Source: Fulvia fulva
Taxonomy: Eukaryota; Ascomycota; Dothideomycetes; Mycosphaerellales; Mycosphaerellaceae
Reading direction: 5' to 3'
Assembly: GCF_020509005.1 (NCBI RefSeq)
Contig: NC_063022.1
Location: 2,728,001 to 2,792,000, forward strand
Length of the DNA stretch: 64,000 nt
Positions 12,643 through 23,430 of the stretch are shown piece after piece (within the stretch, counting starts at the first letter, position 1; each line of letters begins with the position of its first letter). The notes beneath the pieces are model-generated. The model worked only from the letters and a program-made list of their open reading frames with translations. It did not search any database and had not been told where the DNA came from. The translations under genes and the position numbers were made by a program.

Positions 12643-14219
12643 CTAACGTCCAACAGCTGGTCTGATACTCTGTGGGTTGCGGAAGACATTGTCAGGATCG
12701 ACAGCAGCCTTGATCTCTTCAAGACGAGGTACGTTGTCGCCCCAGTATGATCTGTTCACGGACGTTAGCAAAGACCAAATCCATATACCAACAAATGGTA
12801 GAACATACCTCTGCGGATTTGGCAGCCTCTCATCAACATATCCAGGATAAGCCGAATCATCGGCACCAGTCTGCTCCTGTATCACTCGATTCAACCCATC
12901 AACGAAGTCCTTCGACTTCTCGCTCACATCGTCGAACAGACTAACGACATAACTCTGCAAGAAATACAACGCATCCCTATTCCAATACGCCGTCGACCTC
13001 TGCTCCACATCCGAGATCGCACCGCCTTCAAGGTCCCATGTGACGAACCAAATCGGCGTACCCTTGTCCGTCTTATCGATGTACTCGAACATAGCGTCCA
13101 CAGCATCGTCTGAGAGGAGAGTTTTCGGTGTCGTCTTGAGACTCTTAGCGTAGAAGTGGGCTGGCACGCCGCCGAAGAGGTCCAGCGCGAAAGCGCCAAT
13201 GTCGTTGAAAGTCTTGGTGACAACGTCGCTCTGAATGTTGAGGCTGGAGTGTGAGCCAGGTAGAATGGTTTCGAGGTTGAACTGATCGAACTCAGGCCTC
13301 GAGCCGAAATATGTCCCACTGAAGATCAACAGTCCTTCCGTGAGCGTGAGAGTACACCCGAAGAGTCTCGTCAGATCCGGCTGCGCGATGAGTCTTTGCC
13401 ATTGCTTGAACGTATCAGCCAGGTCCGTTGCCTTGCCTGCAGTGATGTTGTATGCGAATTGTGTAACGTCCCTTGGCGCCGGCGCAGTCTGCATGTTGAA
13501 GCTTGTAACGATCCCGAATGAGAATCCAGCGCCGCGAATAGCCCAGAAGAGGTCCGAGTTCGTGTTCTCTGTTGCGGTTACTTGCGTGCCATTGCCCAGG
13601 ACAACGTCAGCGGAGATGACCTGGTCTGCGCCGAGACCAAGTTGGCGACCAAGGACTCCAAGACCTCCGATAGTCATGTGCCCGCCTGAGCCGATATCTC
13701 TGCTGGGTCCGTAGGCCATGACTCTATCGAGAGGCTTCAGCTTGTCAGTCAGATCGCCGAGATGGTTGCCAGGTCCGAAGGTGACGGTCTGGTCCTGGGA
13801 GTCGTAGTCAAAGTCCTTGAAGTGCTTCATGTCGACGGACAGGGCGCCGTCTTCGCCGCCGAGACCTACGTTGTCGTTAGATAAGGCATTTCACATGTAT
13901 GGCTTTGCTTCAGACCATAGTTACAGTAGCTATGGCCACCACTGCGAGGCTGTACTGCGATGCCAGCATCATGTGCGCAAATCACCACATTCGATACCTC
14001 GTCCGGCGACTTGGGGTACACCACCGCTGCAGGTATGATGGGATGATCAAGGTTGTACGGCTGTACGTCTTGTGCTTGAAACAGCACGTCTTGTGGAAAC
14101 GCAAACTGCTTGCCGTGGTTTCCAAGAGCATCTCGAATGCATTGTTGGAAAGGTGAATTGGCCTGGGCGTGAGCAATGCCAGAAATCGTATTCGTGAAGG
14201 CGTCCATCAAAGCTGACAT
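12643..14219 (-). CDS. BBE-like FAD-linked oxidoreductase (oligosaccharide oxidase type)
   Basis: Flavoprotein oxidase of the berberine bridge enzyme/glucooligosaccharide oxidase family. Three exons, 14219-13916, 13865-12809 and 12751-12643, give 489 residues. Intron 1 (50 bp) has an unusual GTCTGA donor; intron 2 (57 bp) is a multiple of three without stop, so an unspliced reading hides it, but removing it restores a typical RSYWGDNVPRL segment. The FAD-binding PCMH domain is clear, with RSGGHS (His96 for the 8-alpha-histidyl FAD bond), SGGHMTIGGLG and FWAIRGAG; the C-terminal BBE segment ends with PDNVFRNPQSI. The position 60 residues after His96, where glucooligosaccharide oxidases carry the second FAD-linking Cys, is Ser156, so a single covalent link is expected. 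No clear signal peptide is visible; intracellular action or non-classical export is possible. Substrate unknown. Confidence 0.9.
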
Positions 14220-14507
14220 CTTGAGGCGAGGCTGAAGGATGCGAAGGATTTGTTTACACAGAGCATGTTGTCGTGGACGATATATAAGGACCAGTTCCTG
14301 TCGACGTCACTTCATTTCCAATTGTTTGACGATTCGTTTCGTTCAACATAACTGCGCAGCCTGTCGGATCATTGAGCGAGAATCAGGAACGTTGACAAAC
14401 GCAACCGGGTCTGCAAGGATCAGGCATGTCGCCAAGCGATCATCGTTGAGCAGGAGGAATTTCGAGAATCGCGATCTTTTCGTCGGGTGCCTCCCTGTCG
14501 CCTTCTC

Positions 14508-15354
14508 TCATTGTAATCCGAGGCCGAAATGCCAAAGCTGGTCGATAGCCTGGTGCAGGTCGAAAGCTGACTCAATCGTGTTGCGGATGTCGTCTAAGCT
14601 GTGACGGACTACATCAACCTGCAAACAGTAGCCGCAAATTGCACAAGTTTCGCCATATAGAGTTTGGTCCTGACACATGTCACCGGATCGGGGCTCGCGG
14701 AGCCCTTCTCGCGTCGTAGATGATATTGCACGCCGTTGTCGTTGCCTAACCTTCGACATCACCGTGTTCGTATACCATACGAGGCTCTGTATGTCGTAGA
14801 GATTCTGATTCCGTAGACCATGCTCAGTCGGCTTTTCATCGAGGTAGATCTGCAAGCATGCAGTCAACTTCTCCATCATCAATGTCCCCAGAGTATGGTC
14901 GTCGCAAGCTGCAGCTGCATTCCCAGCCATTTCGACCTCGTCGCAGCTGTATTATCGACTGAAAGAGTAGGCGATGATCGCTGCGCACCAATATCTCTAC
15001 TGTGCGGGCGCGCTGTAGAAGGAGTTTCCCAAGTACATTTGTCCAAACTGCATCTCTGGTAGCGAGTATTGTGTGAAGCCGGATACGTAGTGTGAAGGTT
15101 CTGAAGACTGCGTCCAAGACTTCTTGCGATGCTTGTCGACAAGTCAGCCTGAAAGGTCGCAGCGCCCTCCATGCCTTCATGTCATGCTTCGGAAGTGGCC
15201 TGAATGACCAGAATGATACTTGTGTGTCAGTGAACTCCGTGTTGAAGCCAACGCTGTCAATGAGAAAGCTCCAGATGGTATCACGAAGCTCCCATGGCAG
15301 ATCAAAGAGCTGGTAGATAACATCGGTCTTGCTTGCATCGGTGCCAGTGTCCAT
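14508..15354 (-). pseudogene. 2EXR/F-box-like protein gene with apparent frameshift
   Basis: The ATG at 15354 opens a frame whose N terminus carries an LFDLPWELRDTIW motif, as in 2EXR or F-box-like proteins of Dothideomycetes, followed by FRLTCRQASQEVL; that frame stops at 14836. A second frame, open from about 14945 to a stop at 14508, continues with a plausible C-terminal half (EKPTEHGLRNQNLYDIQ..., a CAICGYC pair of cysteines, then FDLHQAIDQLWHFG). No donor/acceptor pair joins the two with correct phase, so a 1-nt indel near 14920-14950 is the simplest explanation: a pseudogene or a sequence error. Alternatively the first frame alone is a 172-residue protein. Function unknown; F-box-like proteins often recruit ubiquitin-ligase targets. 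Confidence 0.5.
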
Positions 15355-15659
15355 GATTCGAAGCCTTGGGTCGCTGATGCGTGCCACAGATGTGATCCAT
15401 ACTGTTGTTAGCGAACGCAGTATTAGCAAAAAGATCGTTGCGGAGCGTGACCTTCACAGCCGAGCTGGTTGGTGGCAAGCTTCGCATGTGTAAGCACTGC
15501 GAGAAAGTCAACATAGTGTTTCGTTCATGGCATTCTTTAGAGACCACCGCATTGGCCCGCTGTTTGTCGTGGATCTATCATCACGGATCAACAACTACCC
15601 TCTATCGCATGGCTGCGAGCGCCCTTCATAGCAGGCGTAATATCTCGAACCATTCTATT
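15355..15659. other. Short intergenic region, nothing recognised
   Basis: Promoter side of the 2EXR-like gene and 3' flank of the carrier gene. No coding or repeat signal is evident. Confidence 0.5.
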
Positions 15660-16792
15660 CTAGCTGTTGAGAAACCGCATCGTCAGCTCAACAGTAAGGA
15701 ACGTTCCAGCACTGACGGGCATAGCTCTGAGCAGCGTAGGTCCGACACCACGCCAAAAGCCCATTGCTCCTTCTTGCCTCCAAGTCTGCGCAAAGCAATC
15801 ACGCATAGACTTGTACCGCTGCTTCTCACCAAAGCCATCCGTCTGCATTTTCGACTTGATCACGTCGAACGGGTACGACGAGATCCAGAGCATCTCTCCA
15901 GCCAGACCGCCGTACGTTGCCACTTTCCATGTGGCGACATCTTTTCGAGCGTAGTTGTTGCGCTTTGCATCTTGGTTCATGAGGTATTCGAAGGTCAAGA
16001 ACCAGAAGCCGTAGGCTTGGGCCTCTCTAATAAGGGTCACGCTCGTGCCTCGGTAGAGACCCATGGCAACGTTTGGAGAGCGGGAGAGCTTGGTGATACA
16101 GTCGAGTGGTCCACTGTAGAGTCGGTTGGCTCCGTGTGGTTGTGTCTGTAACCGAATGCGGACATGCTCAATCGGTGATGAGAGGACAGTGTTGACTAGA
16201 CCAGCGAAAGCACCGGCTGCATAGTACTGGCCGTACGTGAGTGGTTGTGGCTCCTTCTCCAGCTGATCGACGGACTTGTTGAGTCTTGACGCATTCTGGG
16301 CTTCGAAGTACCGCCTGGCATAGTTGAAGCCACCGAACTGGACAGATACACAAGCTCCAATTCCGATGAGTGGTGTTAGTGTTCCCTTGTAGAAGGCAGT
16401 GGCTCCCTCGTTCTTGAGGATCTGAGATGCACAGTCCAGGGCACCTTTGTAGTGGTTTGTTGTCTGGAGTCGCACCTTGACGATGTCTGTCTTCTGTCAA
16501 TGGCGCATTCCAGTATGCCAATGGTGTGTATCCTTACCGAATGGTTGACCTTCCCAAAGTTAGCAACGTCTCCTTCCTTTCATCGCTCGTGATCGCAAAC
16601 AGTCTCGACCATAAGCGCACAAGCCTCCCAGTGTGGCATTGTCGGCTCGACCGACGCTCTGCTGCTCATGCACAGCCGCTAGTAGCACATACCGATCAAC
16701 ACCTGCGCAACACCTCCAACCGCGCCTGAGAACAAGTCCTTCACCACTGCGCTGCCGCCTTGCTCTCCTGCTTCTTCGAGTGCCTCCGCCAT
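15660..16792 (-). CDS. YMC1: Mitochondrial carrier protein, YMC1-like, with a 12-nt microexon
   Basis: Inner-mitochondrial-membrane solute carrier. Exons 16792-16693, 16549-16538 (12 nt) and 16486-15660 give 312 residues, the standard size for three repeats of about 100 residues with six membrane helices. The first repeat signature reads VLIGQPFDIVKVRLQT and is assembled from all three exons; the others read SSPIEHVRIRLQTQ and SSYPFDVIKSKMQTD. The segment YKGTLTPLIGIGACVSVQFG is characteristic of the yeast Ymc1/Ymc2 group of amino-acid-type carriers. Intron 1 is 143 bp (GTATGT, branch TGCTAAC, acceptor GAAG); intron 2 is 51 bp (GTAAGG, acceptor ACAG). Transport specificity cannot be read from sequence. 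It is divergent from the small gene at 17098, with about 305 bp between the starts. Confidence 0.9.
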
Positions 16793-17097
16793 TGTGTCTC
16801 CTTGCAAGGGCTCTCGAGAAGCTGACTCGCGTGACACTGCCCGGGGTGTTAGAACTGAAGTGTGAGCAACAATCTCAAAATTGCCCGAGATGTTAGAATC
16901 TTGTTCGCTTGCGCTTTCCGCGTTCCGCTTTCAAAGCACGCTGCACGCCATTGTTTCGGGCGGGCGTCAGCCACATCTTCACAGCCACAACCGTTCACAT
17001 TCTAGATTCTCTTGGTCAATGTCCAAAGAAAGCAACATCAAGCCTCTACATCATATCCCATACCACGCTCTTCACAACGCCCATCACACCCAGCACA
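16793..17097. promoter_or_regulatory. Divergent promoter between carrier and small conserved gene
   Basis: A 305-bp region separates the ATGs of two divergently oriented genes, so it must hold both 5' UTRs and core promoters. No specific element was identified; the call rests on geometry only. Confidence 0.4.
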
Positions 17098-17446
17098 ATG
17101 AACAACCAAGGCATGAACAACCAGCAGCCAGCAGGCCAGAAGGAAGACTACCTCGACAAGGGTACGGACCATACGCTCACCGACTTTACCCACTACTCTG
17201 TCCCAAAGCTGACCACATCCCCAGCCGTCGATGCCATCGAGAAGAAGTTCGGCCAAGCCTCAGGCCATCAAGTAGATCCCGCCAAGTACAGAGCTCAGAA
17301 CGAGAAGTTCACAGATAAGCTCAGAGGTTTCATCGAGAAGAAGACTGGCAAGAAGGTACGCACAACTCTTCCTCGCACCCAGACACTGGAGTGACGAAGT
17401 GAATGCTGACAAACTCTGATAGATGCCGTCTAAGTTCTCAAACTAG
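17098..17446 (+). CDS. Small conserved hypothetical protein (93 residues)
   Basis: Exons 17098-17355 and 17423-17446, separated by a 67-bp intron (donor GTACGC, branch TGCTGAC, acceptor ATAG), give 93 residues; the last exon adds only MPSKFSN. The protein has no signal peptide or membrane segment and is hydrophilic, with a KEDYLDKG motif near the N terminus, repeated DPAKYRAQNEKFTDKLRGF-type helices and a C terminus ending in TGKKMPSKFSN. Small ascomycete proteins with this DYLDKG...EKITDK...TGKK layout are widespread but uncharacterised to my knowledge. The start has a CACAATG context. If the intron is retained, translation ends at a TGA within it, which gives a slightly longer protein. Confidence 0.82.
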
Positions 17447-17904
17447 ACGAGAGCATGACCTTGCCTTTTGGTGGCAAAATGTGTTTCACAGGAAAGATAC
17501 CCCAACGAGCAACGATATGGAGGGAATGTTGCAGATGGTAATGTAGTGAAGACAGAGAGGATCTTGGTATGAACCTGGGTTTGACTACGATCTCTCATCA
17601 CCTTGGCTTCACTCACACAGAGCCACGTGAACTCGGTAACATCTCATGCACCCCGGCACGAAGGATCCGACGAGCTGATGCACCATTTCGAGTCACTGCA
17701 TATCGCACGAGGCGATGAGATTGTAAACGCAGTGCGGGACGTCCGTCATCACGCCCCAGTCGAATTTCTTCAATGTGACTCCTCATGTTCCTCTTCGATT
17801 TGCGCCATCGAGTCCAAACCTGATGGAAGAGCTTACTCCTGCAGCACTGCCAGTACAATCTCAGCACATCACCTCCGTTTCAACATCCACTACCATCTTC
17901 CGCA
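17447..17904. other. Intergenic, nothing recognised
   Basis: Holds the 3' UTR of the small gene and the promoter of the methyltransferase; no other signal was recognised. Confidence 0.5.
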
Positions 17905-18885
17905 ATGCCCCAAGAGAAGATATTCACATCCTTCACTCCCGAACAAGCCGCTTCATACGCAAAGAACCGTGGCCTCAACTATCCCCAACAACTCTACGAC
18001 ACCATTCTAGACTTCCACCAAGGTAGCCGCAACGTCGTGCTCGATGTCGGCACAGGACCCGGCACAGTCGTCTTCAACCTGCTGCCCCACTTCGCCAAAT
18101 GTCTCGGCTGCGATTCTGGCGAGGGAATGATTGCGCAAGCAAGACAGACAGCTGAGCGTCTGCAACTGGGTGAGCGAGTTGCCTTCTCGCTGTGCGGTGC
18201 CGAAGAGTGTGAAAAGGCGTTCCCGGAGGAGAAGGCCGATGTCATTACGGTGGCGATAGTAAGTGGTGCGATTTGTGTTCTGAATTGAGGTGAGGCTCAT
18301 ATTAGATTGTAGGCAGCACACTGGTTCAACCTTGAGCCTTCCTATGCTGCGGCAGCAAGAGCTCTGGTGACAGGTGGTACTTTGGCGATGTGGACGTGCA
18401 GTCATATGTGGGTCCACCCATCGACACCGAACCATGCAGAGATCCAGGCAGTCCTGTCGGACGTCGAGAATATGCTGGTCCCGTACATGACAGCCGGCAC
18501 TCTGCTCACGCAGAATCTGTATCGAGACCTGAAGCTGCCATGGGACTTCCCCGAGTCGAAGGAGTCGTTCGATCAAGCATCGTTCGAGCGGCGATATTGG
18601 GACCTGAATGGTATACCGTCCTCGGCGCCGCTGCCAGATGGCACTCCTGGACCATTCGCGCTGATTAGCGATCCGAAAGCTTTGCATTGTTCGGTTTCAA
18701 TGTTCGTCAAGGCGCTGGGTTCCACGAGTAGCGTCATTAGGTATCGCCAGGCAAATCCGGATAAAGCCAACACAGAGGATGATTTTATGCATGTGGCTGC
18801 CAATAGGTTGCGCGAGGCGAATGGTGGTAAAGATGCGCTCTGGATGAGTCCGAGTATGTCGTTGCTGTTGCTGCGGCGGTCGTAG
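17905..18885 (+). CDS. Class I SAM-dependent methyltransferase (trans-aconitate methyltransferase-like)
   Basis: Exons 17905-18258 and 18313-18885 with a 54-bp intron (GTAAGT donor, TGTAG acceptor) give 308 residues. Motif I, VVLDVGTGPGT (about residues 44-54), is the SAM-binding glycine loop; CDSGEGMI is motif II with the ribose-binding acid; the AAHWF sequence restored across the splice junction is typical of the yeast Tmt1/Crg1 family, which methylates small carboxylates such as trans-aconitate or the drug cantharidin. No targeting signal, so probably cytosolic. The C-terminal half, with DLKLPWD and ERRYWD, matches that group's substrate-cap region. The exact substrate is inference. Confidence 0.9.
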
Positions 18886-20880
18886 GCCTTCTAGAGACTC
18901 AGTAATAGACATCTTGATCGTGATGTGCAGCAGTCTTTGGTGAAGAGCAGTAGCTCTTGTGGGCTTTCTTCCAGGCTGATCGCACATCTGGTCGTTCCAA
19001 GGCGAAGAAAGTCTGGAGGACCAGTAAGCCTAGACCAGCAATCAGAATGTAGCTTGATTCCTCCATCTCTTTCCTTCTGGTAGCCTTCGGTCAGAATGCA
19101 GCATCAAATTTAGCAAGTGCGAAGGCAGACAGTCTTATGTGTTACTTCGGCATAGCAGGATCACGCACTGCCTTCGAATGCTCGCGTGATTCCTCTGCAA
19201 CACTTTCCCTTGGCATGCATGATGTCCACCTATACCGCCAGTGAGGAGATCGGTTAAGTTCTTACGGTCTTACCAAAGCCAAAGACCCGCCGCCGACCGC
19301 TGGTACGCGGAGCTGGCAGCAAAGGTCAGCATACAGTAAGTCTCACACCTGCTCGCTTGCGTCAAGGGAGCAATTTTGATCGTGTAGATGGCATGAAGGG
19401 CTGTGGATGGCGTCTTTGGTGCAGTCGCTTGCGTTCGAGACATGGATTATGCAGTAGGCAGGAACCCGTAGAACTGCCGATATATCACGTCTGTATCGCG
19501 CCGATGGGACGGTCATAGTCTGAAGCTCGAAGGCTAGGCTGCAGCGTTGTCATGGGTTGGTGTGTGAGTGCTCGTTGAGGTGCTCGTTTAGTAGTCACAG
19601 CCTTGAGGAATAGCCACGAAGTAGGCCGGTGATATGGCGAGAAGCTGTGTCACCACTGAAGACGACGGCGAACATGATGAAGGTCGAGAATTGTCGGTAC
19701 AGAGTCCTCTTTTATTCGGCAATTGAATGAAGCGACGATGAGGAAGAATCGTGTTGTATCGAGGTCGATGTTGTGGACAAAAGCATCCGGGTGTTGGAGT
19801 CCACGATCGCCGAGCCTGGCCCTAGCGTGGAACAGGGAAGCAAGAACGAACGAGCTTTCTTGCTCTCTTTAAAACCACTGCATTCTATCGATCACAGTGG
19901 CCGACCCTGGCGATCAAGACCCGACACTCTGACGACATATGCGAAGCTATGTCGACCTCTTAAAACCGTCGCTCCCGAGCCTAGAACGAAGCAAGACCTC
20001 GCACGATTTGACGGGACGTAGGTCCTCCATATGAAGAGATGGTCTGGATATCCAAATACAATGGCTGCGCTGCATGTTCGGACGAGAACGTGCGCTTGGG
20101 ATTATACGGACATTCACTGGTGGCGCCCAACGTTGCCAGTGCTGCTACTGTATCGTACCGCTGCCCGACTTCAGCCGCGAGTGGCTGCTTCATGTGTCAG
20201 CGCTGGGCGTGGTGCCTCGAGGAACACACCGTGGCGGGAGCTAAAGACTGTGCGAGTTTCTACCGCACAATGCCATATCTACGATGGCGCAGCTCTTTCA
20301 GGGCGTTCAAGCCATGGCGGCTATCCTCATTGGCATGGTGTGCGACCTGCTGGCTGAGCTTCCATGTCTCACAGGCGCCATGCAATTCAGGTACAGCTTG
20401 GCATCGAACACAACATCCGCTCCGGGCACCATATCATCATCGGATTCCCTGCAAAGGCGTACCAGTTGTGTTGTACGCGTGAGTACAGCCCTCTCAGCTG
20501 AATATCTTGATGAGTTTTGGCTTGCATGGCACACCCTTGCTTGCTCCACCACCACGGACTCCTGAACCCTGGACAAATGCCCGGTTCGTCAACGACACCC
20601 ACGCTCTGAGATCGAGAACGCCTTCCGCGAACCCTCGCAGGGTGTCGTTCACCATGTTTTGTGTTCTCGGAGGCGACGGAATCCGCAATCAGTATCGCTC
20701 TGAGCCGATGTACACGCATGTGTGACCAAGGTAAGCATATGTCCAAGTGTGTCGCTACAGCCACCGGGCATTGTTGTGCTTACTTCAGCTGCATTTTTCT
20801 GTACAAAAGATAGTCCGCGTTACAGGCACAGCGCAATCCGTGCTCACTGTGCGCTCCCTTCTCCCCAGCCAGCTGACTGG
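18886..20880. other. 2-kb intergenic stretch, no gene supported
   Basis: Between the methyltransferase and the broken esterase. A plus-strand frame at 20039-20482 reads as a Cys/Trp-rich peptide but has no signal peptide, domain or supporting splice signals, and two other frames overlap it. The last 500 bp probably include the esterase promoter. No repeats or RNA genes were recognised. Confidence 0.45.
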
Positions 20881-22597
20881 ATGTTGTCCTTACTTGACAT
20901 AGCTACCACGCTCGCAGTGCTGAACACACTGACAGATGTAGCCGCTTTACCTTCCACATCCAAGATTCAAAGCGGACTACCTGTCGTCGACCTGGGATAT
21001 CAACTACAGCGAGCAACAACATTCAATGACACCGGCAATTGCTACAACTTCTTAAACATCAGATATGCTCAAGCTCCGACCGGCCAGCTTCGCTTCAGAG
21101 AGCCTGCCTACCCCAAGCTGGACCGCGTCAGAGTGAAGACAGGGGATGTCGAACGAATATGCCCGCAAGCCAGGACAGTATGGTCTGCAACGTCTTTGCA
21201 GTTCGTCCAACAGTATCTCCAAGGCAAAACTCAATTTCTGCCGACAGACTTTCCCGTAAATGGGTCCGCTGTGCTCGATGCCTTTGTCCAAAGCCAAGAT
21301 CCACGCGAGAGTGAGGACTGTCTCTTCCTGAACATTATGGTCCCAAAGCAGATCTTTGATAACCGCAAGAATCGGAAGACCAAGAAAGCCGCTGCTCTGG
21401 TCTGGATACACGGAGGTGGCTATACGGCTGGCAGTAAGACTAGCGATGGTAGTCCAGCTGGTCTGCTAGCAAGAAGTCAAGATAACGAAGGAGAAGGTGT
21501 TATCTTCACCGCCATGAACTATCGGCTCGGCGCTCTGGGTTTCAGCAGTGGCCCGACTTTCACGAAAGACGGCGGGACAGCTAATGCAGCTCTGTATGAT
21601 CAAAGGGCCGCTCTGATCTGGGTGCAGCAGCATATTCACCTTTTTGGTGGCGGTCCCAAGCGGATTACGGTTATCGGTGAAAGTGCAGGCGCCGGCTCTC
21701 TGATGCATCAGATCACAGCCTTCGGAGGGAAGCCTCCAGCGCCACTCTCGCAGGCAATCCTGCAATCTCCCGGCTTCCAACCAGTGACATCGGCAACGCA
21801 GCAGGAGGCGACATACAACACATTCCTTGACCTCCTCAACGTGACGAACCTCGCTCAAGCCCGGCAACTCCCATCAGCCTCACTCCGCCTCGCCAACATC
21901 CTTCAAGTCGGCTTGTCACCCTACGGCCAATTCACATAGCGCCCTACCGTTGACGGCATTTTCGCTCCAAAGCTCCCCGGCCAACTCCTGGCAGAATGCA
22001 AGTTCTCAAAGAAGTTGGAACTGATGCTCGGCCAAAACGCCAACGAAGGCCTCATCTTCACTTCTCCATACGTCTCGAACAACTCCGCTTTTCGAAGCCT
22101 TCATCACAGACTACCTTCCATGCCTGCGATCTCTTCCATCCGTAGCACAGACGATCTCCAATGTTCTGTACCCACCCATCTTCGACGGCTCCCAAGCACA
22201 GGGCTACACAACCCAACTCGCCCGAGCCTCTGCTGCGCTTGCAGAGGCCGCGTTCACGTGTAACACTTAGTACCTCGACAAAGCTTACAAAAATGAAACC
22301 TATTCATATCTTTTCGCTGTACCGCCGGCTCTGCACGGACAGGATACGGCGTTGACGTTTTGGAATGGACCGAGTGAGGCTGTGGATGGGAGCGTTGCGG
22401 TGCCGATGCCGCAGTATATTACGCAGTTCGCGATGTATGGCAATCCAAATGAGAAGGGAGTATCGAGGATTGAAGTGTATGGGAAGGATGCGAATGTGCA
22501 GGTGCTGAAGTCGGCTGGGTTTGGATCGATGAGGGATCCGGCGGCGAATAGAAGGTGTGAGTGGTGGCAGAAGGCTTTGTATGCTCAGAGTGTATGA
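20881..22597 (+). pseudogene. Type-B carboxylesterase/lipase, inactivated by two TAG stops and a frameshift
   Basis: An alpha/beta-hydrolase of the carboxylesterase B family with an N-terminal hydrophobic leader (MLSLLDIATTLAVLNTLTDVA), so secreted when intact. Landmarks: NFLNIRYAQAP, SEDCLFLNI, the oxyanion loop WIHGGGY and the nucleophile elbow GESAGAG. The frame is open to a TAG at 21937-21939; homology continues in the same frame (RPTVDGIFAPKLPGQLL) to a single-base shift near 22087-22095, then to a second TAG at 22268-22270 within TCNT*YLDKAY, then to the natural end at 22597. Neither stop sits in a plausible intron. CAG in place of each TAG would be a family-typical Gln position, so both are compatible with C-to-T change in a CpA context. 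It precedes an intact esterase at 24477 on the same strand. Confidence 0.88.
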
Positions 22598-22991
22598 GAG
22601 GACATGAGAGAGTGCGGTGCGCCACATGGAGTACAACTTTTTCAATGTTGGCTATATGGTGGAACGCTTCGTGTTGACTCTCATCAGAAAGCAGTAGAAC
22701 CAAGCTAACACGCTGTCGCTGGCATTCACGAAGAAGGTAGCCCTTGTCGAAGCACTTCTTCTAAACATTCATTAAGAAGATATAGGGTGACGGCACTTTC
22801 CACGAGCCACTGGCTCCACTCCGCACCTGCCCCGTTGAAGCTCCTCGGATATGCAATAGTGACATCACAAGCAGAGCTCCTGCTACACGAACAAGCAGCT
22901 CTCTTTTCCATCTCACCTGCAAAACAACACACCAAACAACTAGAATACCCCCAACGACTCCCAAAATCAAACAACCGATCTCACCGTCAAC
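22598..22991. other. Intergenic, nothing recognised
   Basis: Promoter and 5' UTR region of the LEA-like gene; no other signal. Confidence 0.5.
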
Positions 22992-23430
22992 ATGTTCCGC
23001 CAAGCACTCGCCCGCAATGTCCGCCTATTCAGCACCAGCCGTGTTGTGATGGAGAAGGGCCCAGTTGAGGGTGCAAAGGATGCTGCTAAGGCGGTTGACC
23101 GTACTGTCAGTGACACGCTTGTCAAGGGCATTGAGAAGGGAGGTGAGTGACAATAGTACATGGGTGGCATGGACAAGGGTTGCTGGCTCGAAGCAGATCA
23201 GGGCGACGCGCTCACTGCTTCGAGCCAACAAGTCGTTTCTATGCTGACAGCGCCATCATCTACTATTCAAGATGACCACATGCTAATATCGCTCAGAGGA
23301 AGCCGCAGCTGCCGCAAAGAAGGCTGCCGGCGTCACTGGTGAGGAAGCCAAGCAGAAGGCCTCCGAGGCAGCACAGTCCGCACACGACACCAAGGAGCAG
23401 GCAAAGGGTGCCGCGAAGACCAAGATCTGA
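22992..23430 (+). CDS. Small mitochondrial LEA-like protein
   Basis: Exons 22992-23142 and 23297-23430, joined across a 154-bp intron (donor GTGAGT, branch TGCTAAT, acceptor CTCAG), give 94 residues. The N terminus MFRQALARNVRLFSTSRV is basic and amphipathic with a Ser/Thr/Arg cleavage-like end, as in mitochondrial presequences. The rest is hydrophilic and repetitive in Ala, Lys, Glu and Gln (GAKDAAKAVD, EEAKQKASEAAQSAHDTKEQAKGAAK), resembling late-embryogenesis-abundant group 3 repeats that fold into amphipathic helices on drying. A protective role in the mitochondrial matrix under stress is inferred from this composition only. Confidence 0.8.

Noticed and set aside
20881..22597. A-to-I mRNA editing (UAG to UGG) as rescue of the esterase
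   Set aside because: The gene also has a frameshift between the two TAG codons, which editing cannot repair, and this editing is not established for Dothideomycetes.
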